Positions 60,648 through 64,000 of a DNA stretch of 64,000 nucleotides are shown here, piece by piece. Each line of letters begins with the position of its first letter. The first letter of the stretch is position 1. The notes under the pieces were generated by a model. It was not told the DNA's origin. It saw only the letters and a list, made by a program, of their open reading frames with translations, and made no database searches. The translations under genes were made by a program, and so were the position numbers. The DNA is from JBNKWA01 sp050299555 (lineage in GTDB: Bacteria > Pseudomonadota > Alphaproteobacteria > Rhodobacterales > Rhodobacteraceae): the NCBI GenBank assembly GCA_050299555.1, contig JBNKWA010000072.1:1-64000 (forward strand), given 5' to 3'.

Positions 60648-61661
60648 ATGCGCATCGCCACCTATAACGTGGAATGGTTCTCGGCGCTCTTCGACCGGCA
60701 GAACCGGCTCATGCTCGATGACGGCTGGTCGCGGCGGCACAACGTCACCCGCGCCGCCCAGGCCGAGGCGATCGCCAGGGTGATCCGCAGCGTCGACGCG
60801 GACCTGATGCTGATCGTCGAGGCCCCCAATACCGGCCACGGGCAGGACACGGTCAGGGCGCTCGAGGCCTTTGCGGCGCATTTCGGATTGCGCCAGTCGA
60901 GCGCAGTCATGGGATTTGCCAACACCACCGAGCAGGAACTGGCGGCGATCTATGATCCTGACCGGGTTGCCGCCCGCCACGACCCCCAGGACGGCGGCGA
61001 AAGGGCACCGCGCTTCGACGGCGCGTTCCGCCTCGACACCGACGTCGATGGCCGGCCCGAGCTGCATGACTTCAACAAGCCGCCGCTGGAGCTGCTGGTT
61101 GAAAGCGGCACCCGGCAGTTCCGCCTGATCGGCGCCCATACCAAGTCCAAGGCGCCGCATGGCGCCCACAGCCCGGCCGAAGAGGTGCAGATCGCCATCG
61201 CCAACCGCCGCAAGCAGATGACCGAATGCCTGTGGCTGCGCGGGCGCATCGACCAGCATCTCGACCTGGGCGATCCGCTGGTGGTGCTGGGCGATCTCAA
61301 TGACGGCCCCGGGCTCGACGCCTACGAGGCGCTGTTCGGCCGCTCCGGGGTCGAGGTGGTGCTGGGCCATGGCGGCCCGTCGGAACGGCTCCTGGTAGAG
61401 CCCCACGCCCGGGTCCGGCTTGACCCGCGCCAGGGCTGGACGCTGTCGACGGCCCGCTTCTACAACCGCCCCTATCAGACCTTCGTGAACGCGCTCCTCG
61501 ACTATGTGATGCTCAGCCCAGGCCTCGCTGCCGAGGCCCGCGCCCGCTGGCGCATCTGGCATCCGTTCGACAATCCCAAGTGCTTTCGCGACCGCCGCCT
61601 GCAAGAGGCGCTGCTGACCGCCTCGGACCACTTCCCGGTCAGCGTCGATCTGAAGGCATGA
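60648..61661 (+). CDS. Endonuclease/exonuclease/phosphatase (EEP) family protein
   Basis: A 337-residue metal-dependent EEP-fold protein. MRIATYNVEWFSALFD holds the N-terminal Asn, VDADLMLIVEAPN the metal-binding Glu, LVVLGDLNDGPGLD the DxN motif and LTASDHFPVSVDL the C-terminal DH pair. No signal peptide is seen. Members cleave nucleic acids or phosphoesters; the substrate is unknown. It is in tandem with the DjlA-like gene. Confidence 0.87.
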   Translation: MRIATYNVEWFSALFDRQNRLMLDDGWSRRHNVTRAAQAEAIARVIRSVDADLMLIVEAPNTGHGQDTVRALEAFAAHFGLRQSSAVMGFANTTEQELAAIYDPDRVAARHDPQDGGERAPRFDGAFRLDTDVDGRPELHDFNKPPLELLVESGTRQFRLIGAHTKSKAPHGAHSPAEEVQIAIANRRKQMTECLWLRGRIDQHLDLGDPLVVLGDLNDGPGLDAYEALFGRSGVEVVLGHGGPSERLLVEPHARVRLDPRQGWTLSTARFYNRPYQTFVNALLDYVMLSPGLAAEARARWRIWHPFDNPKCFRDRRLQEALLTASDHFPVSVDLKA

Positions 61662-61733
61662 TCCCGCCGGCGTGACCTCGGGGTGACCCCTCGGCGCTGG
61701 CAATGGCCCCGCCGAAGCGCCATATAACCCCGC

Positions 61734-62093
61734 ATGCGCATGCTCGTGGTGACCCTTGCCCTGATCCTGCCCGTCGCCGCCTCGGCGCAGGGGACCGAAC
61801 CGCTGCCGCCCCCCGAAGCGGCCGAACGCGACGCCCCGGCCATGCCCGATGGCGTCCTGCCCGAGGACTGGGACGACCTCTTCCCCGACAGCGCCCGGCG
61901 CGAACTGGACGACTTCTTCGGCGCCCTGCGCGACGGCCTCGGCGCCCTCGCCGGCGAGATCGGCGATCTTTCCGACTACGAGGTGCCCGAGATCCTGCCC
62001 AACGGCGACATCCTTATCCGCCGCAAGACGCCGCTGCCACCGGCGCCCATCGAGCCCGAGATCGTCGGCCCCCAGGACCCGGTGGACATCTAG
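61734..62093 (+). CDS. Small secreted protein of unknown function
   Basis: A 119-residue product with signal peptide MRMLVVTLALILPVAASAQG and an acidic, Pro-rich mature part with the helix DDLFPDSARRELDDFFGALR and a YEVPEILPNGDILIRRK strand region. Homologous small proteins occur widely in Rhodobacteraceae and are often mislabelled as ATPases; no ATP-binding motif exists here. Function unknown. Confidence 0.8.
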   Translation: MRMLVVTLALILPVAASAQGTEPLPPPEAAERDAPAMPDGVLPEDWDDLFPDSARRELDDFFGALRDGLGALAGEIGDLSDYEVPEILPNGDILIRRKTPLPPAPIEPEIVGPQDPVDI

Positions 62094-62467
62094 CCCGGCC
62101 GCCCCCGCCCCGCCCCTCCCGCGACCCGTGCACCCAGGCCTCGTGCGCTCAGGCCCCGGCAATCGTTCGCGGCCTGGCCTTCGGCCAGCCACGCTCCGAC
62201 GGCCGGTCCCGGCCCGCGCGCGGGTCCGGCCAGCGGCACCGTCCGGCGCCGGCCGGGAAAGGCTCCGCCCGTTGCGGGTGCCCGATGCGGTACCCTGGCG
62301 CGCCCCGATCGCTCCCCGGGCGCGCCAGGGCGGGCGGGTGGGGGCGCGGCCCCGGCAAGCGATCGGGGCGCAATCCCCACGTGCTGGCTACGAAGGTTGA
62401 CCCCGGGCCCGGCGATGGCCAATTAGACGGCGCAGCCCCCGATCACGCCCACCGACAGGACCTCCCC
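62094..62467. other. 374-bp gene-free region with R2 copy 6
   Basis: No supported gene. It holds a perfect long inverted repeat (R2, 62300–62371) and, directly after it, TCCCCAC at 62374 and TTGACCCC at 62397, which look like a decayed R1 element. The rest is GC-rich without recognised signals. Confidence 0.7.
62300..62371 (+). repeat. R2 stem with G-quadruplex loop, copy 6 (long)
   Basis: Perfect 14-bp arms GCGCCCCGATCGCT (62300–62313) and AGCGATCGGGGCGC (62358–62371). The loop contains GGG-C-GGG-C-GGG-T-GGGGG at 62328–62344. The arm sequence differs from other copies while the architecture is kept, suggesting compensatory change. Confidence 0.8.
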
Positions 62468-64000
62468 ATGCACCTCCCGACCCGGCCGTTCACCGCCCCC
62501 GCCCAGCCGCGCCCCGCCCGCGACGCCCGCGATGCAGCCGGTAGCGGCTCGGGAGGCGATTTCGGCACCCTGCCGGAATGGAACCTCGACGACCTCTACC
62601 CGGGTGAGGACGCGCCGGCGCTGAAGCGCGACATCGACTGGCTGAAAACCGAATGCGCCGCCTTCGCCGCCGACTACGAGGGCAAGCTGGCCAGCCTCGA
62701 CGCCGCCGGCCTGCTGGCCGCCCTCCACCGCTACGAGCGGATCGAGCAGGTGGGCGGCAGGCTCGGCTCCTATTCCGGGCTGCGCTACTACCAGAACACC
62801 ACCGATGCCGGCCGGGCCAAGTTCTTCTCAGACATCCGCACGGTCCTGACCGACGCCACCGCGCCCTTGGTGTTCTTCACGCTGGAGCTGAACCGCATCG
62901 ACGATGCCGCCCTCGACGCCACCCTGGCCGCCGACCCGGCGCTGGCCCGCTACAAGCCCTGGTTCGACCGGGTGCGCGCCATGAAGCCCTACCAGCTCTC
63001 GGACGAGCTGGAAAAGTTCCTGCACGACAAGTCGGTGGTCGGCACCGCCGCCTGGAACCAGCTCTTCGACGAGACCATGGCGGGGCTGAGCTTCGATGTC
63101 GCCGGCGAGACCCTGGGGCTGGAGCCGACGCTGACACTCCTGACCGACACCGACCGCACCCGGCGCGAGGCCGCGGCCCGGGCGCTCGCCGTGGTCTTCA
63201 AGGCCCGGCAGCCGCTTTTCGCCCGGATCACCAACACGCTGGCCAAGGAAAAGGAGATCTCCGACCGCTGGCGCAAGCTGCCCACCCCTCAGATGGCGCG
63301 GCACCTCTCCAACGACGTGGAACCCGAGGTGGTCCAGGCCCTCCGCGACGCAGTGGTCGCCGCCTATCCGCGCCTGTCGCACCGCTACTACGCGCTGAAG
63401 GCTAAGTGGCTCGGCCTCGACAAGCTTCAGGTCTGGGACCGCAACGCGCCGCTGCCGGAATCCGACGAGACCAAGGTCAGCTGGGACGAGGCCCGCGAGA
63501 CGGTGCTTTCCGCCTATGCCGGGTTCGACCCGCGCATGGCCGAGATCGCCGCACCCTTCTTCGACAAGGGCTGGATCGACGCCCCCGCCAAGCCCGGCAA
63601 GGCGCCGGGCGCCTTCGCCCATCCCACGGTGACCGACGCGCACCCCTACGTGCTGCTCAACTACCTCGGCAAGAAGCGCGACGTGATGACGCTGGCGCAC
63701 GAGCTTGGCCACGGTGTCCACCAGGTGCTGGCCGCCGGCCAGGGCGAGCTTCTCGCCTCCACCCCCCTGACCCTGGCCGAGACCGCCAGCGTCTTCGGCG
63801 AGATGCTGACCTTCCGCAAGCTCTTGGCCGAGACCACCGATCCGAAGCTGAAGAAGGCGCTTCTGGCCTCCAAGGTCGAGGACATGATCAACACCGTGGT
63901 GCGCCAGATCGCGTTCTACGACTTCGAATGCCGGCTGCACGCGGCCCGCGCCGGGGGCGAGCTGACGCCGGACCAGATCAACGCCATCTGGATGGAGGTG
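62468..64000 (+). CDS. pepF: M3-family oligoendopeptidase F, 3'-truncated by window edge
   Basis: Zinc metallopeptidase degrading oligopeptides in the cytoplasm. 511 codons are visible from the ATG at 62468 to the window end without a stop; the full family length is about 600. The zinc motif HELGH is at residues 411–415 (bases 63,698–63,712) and is followed by the LAETASVFGEML helix with the third ligand Glu. The start MHLPTRPFTAPAQ precedes the usual N-terminal WNLDDLYPG block by about 40 residues, so a downstream start is possible, though no better one is seen. Confidence 0.93.
   Translation, partial: MHLPTRPFTAPAQPRPARDARDAAGSGSGGDFGTLPEWNLDDLYPGEDAPALKRDIDWLKTECAAFAADYEGKLASLDAAGLLAALHRYERIEQVGGRLGSYSGLRYYQNTTDAGRAKFFSDIRTVLTDATAPLVFFTLELNRIDDAALDATLAADPALARYKPWFDRVRAMKPYQLSDELEKFLHDKSVVGTAAWNQLFDETMAGLSFDVAGETLGLEPTLTLLTDTDRTRREAAARALAVVFKARQPLFARITNTLAKEKEISDRWRKLPTPQMARHLSNDVEPEVVQALRDAVVAAYPRLSHRYYALKAKWLGLDKLQVWDRNAPLPESDETKVSWDEARETVLSAYAGFDPRMAEIAAPFFDKGWIDAPAKPGKAPGAFAHPTVTDAHPYVLLNYLGKKRDVMTLAHELGHGVHQVLAAGQGELLASTPLTLAETASVFGEMLTFRKLLAETTDPKLKKALLASKVEDMINTVVRQIAFYDFECRLHAARAGGELTPDQINAIWMEV

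Noticed and set aside
1..64000. tRNA, rRNA and insertion sequences
   Set aside because: No cloverleaf-like, rRNA-like or transposase-like sequence was recognised by eye; short RNAs could still be missed without a covariance search.

Overview
The window is chromosomal DNA of a very GC-rich alphaproteobacterium, most likely a member of the Rhodobacteraceae. This rests on the murC–DUF2484–DUF2484 arrangement beside murG and ftsW, the short HisG paired with HisZ, an alphaproteobacterial SOS box (GAAC-N7-GAAC) before an ImuA-like gene, a CtrA-like regulator, and several small proteins of a kind common in this group. No rRNA, tRNA, insertion sequence or CRISPR array was recognised. Species is not assigned.

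Region 1 (1–15.2 kb) is one flank of a type VI secretion (T6SS) locus. It holds the end of an OmpA-extended tssL, tssM with its NTPase, and tagF on the + strand. Convergent to these is a minus-strand operon of PP2C phosphatase, membrane-anchored M15 peptidase, a DotU/TssM-like chimera without NTPase, and vgrG with a long octapeptide-repeat spike. An OmpA-family periplasmic protein, a secreted caspase-like/Sel1-repeat protein and a small lipoprotein close the region. Region 2 (15.4–21.5 kb) is a catabolic operon: TRAP transporter dctPQM, a PhyH-type dioxygenase and a UxaA-family sugar-acid dehydratase. Region 3 (21.6–31.1 kb) is housekeeping and accessory: methyltransferase, SHOCT protein, HtrA protease, SCO1, two DUF1801 proteins, SseB-like protein, uracil-DNA-glycosylase-like protein, and an ArsR regulator coupled to an ArsP-type permease.

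Region 4 (31.1–37.8 kb) is the peptidoglycan synthesis cluster ftsW–murG–murC plus two DUF2484 membrane proteins, a NodT-type outer-membrane channel carrying a LysM domain, and a GFA-family enzyme. Region 5 (37.9–50.2 kb) has a large secreted VCBS-like adhesin, then two molybdate/tungstate modules: tupA divergent from a ModE-type regulator, and modABC with a second ModE-type regulator translationally coupled to hisG. A 24-bp ModE-type operator of the same geometry sits in front of both tupA and modA. hisS–hisZ–hisG form the upstream part of that minus-strand operon. Region 6 (50.4–64 kb) contains a SleB-type hydrolase, MOSC protein, flavin reductase, CtrA-like regulator with a degenerate receiver, lipase-like hydrolase, SOS-controlled ImuA-like protein, DUF1810, a fused HyuA–HyuB hydantoinase, GNAT, a TerB–J-domain protein, an EEP-family phosphatase/nuclease, a small secreted protein and the start of oligoendopeptidase F.

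The most unusual signals lie between genes. R1 is a family of eight same-orientation elements in which a GTCCCC box precedes the palindrome GTCCCCATGGGGAC by mostly 42 or exactly 53 bp, close to four or five helical turns. R2 is a family of at least six inverted repeats, most of which enclose a canonical G-quadruplex motif. The two are nested R1–R2–R1 at 27.4–28.0 kb (twice) and, with a degenerate R2, at 43.6–43.8 kb. Other notable items are the DotU/TssM chimera and a low-GC block inside hisS.
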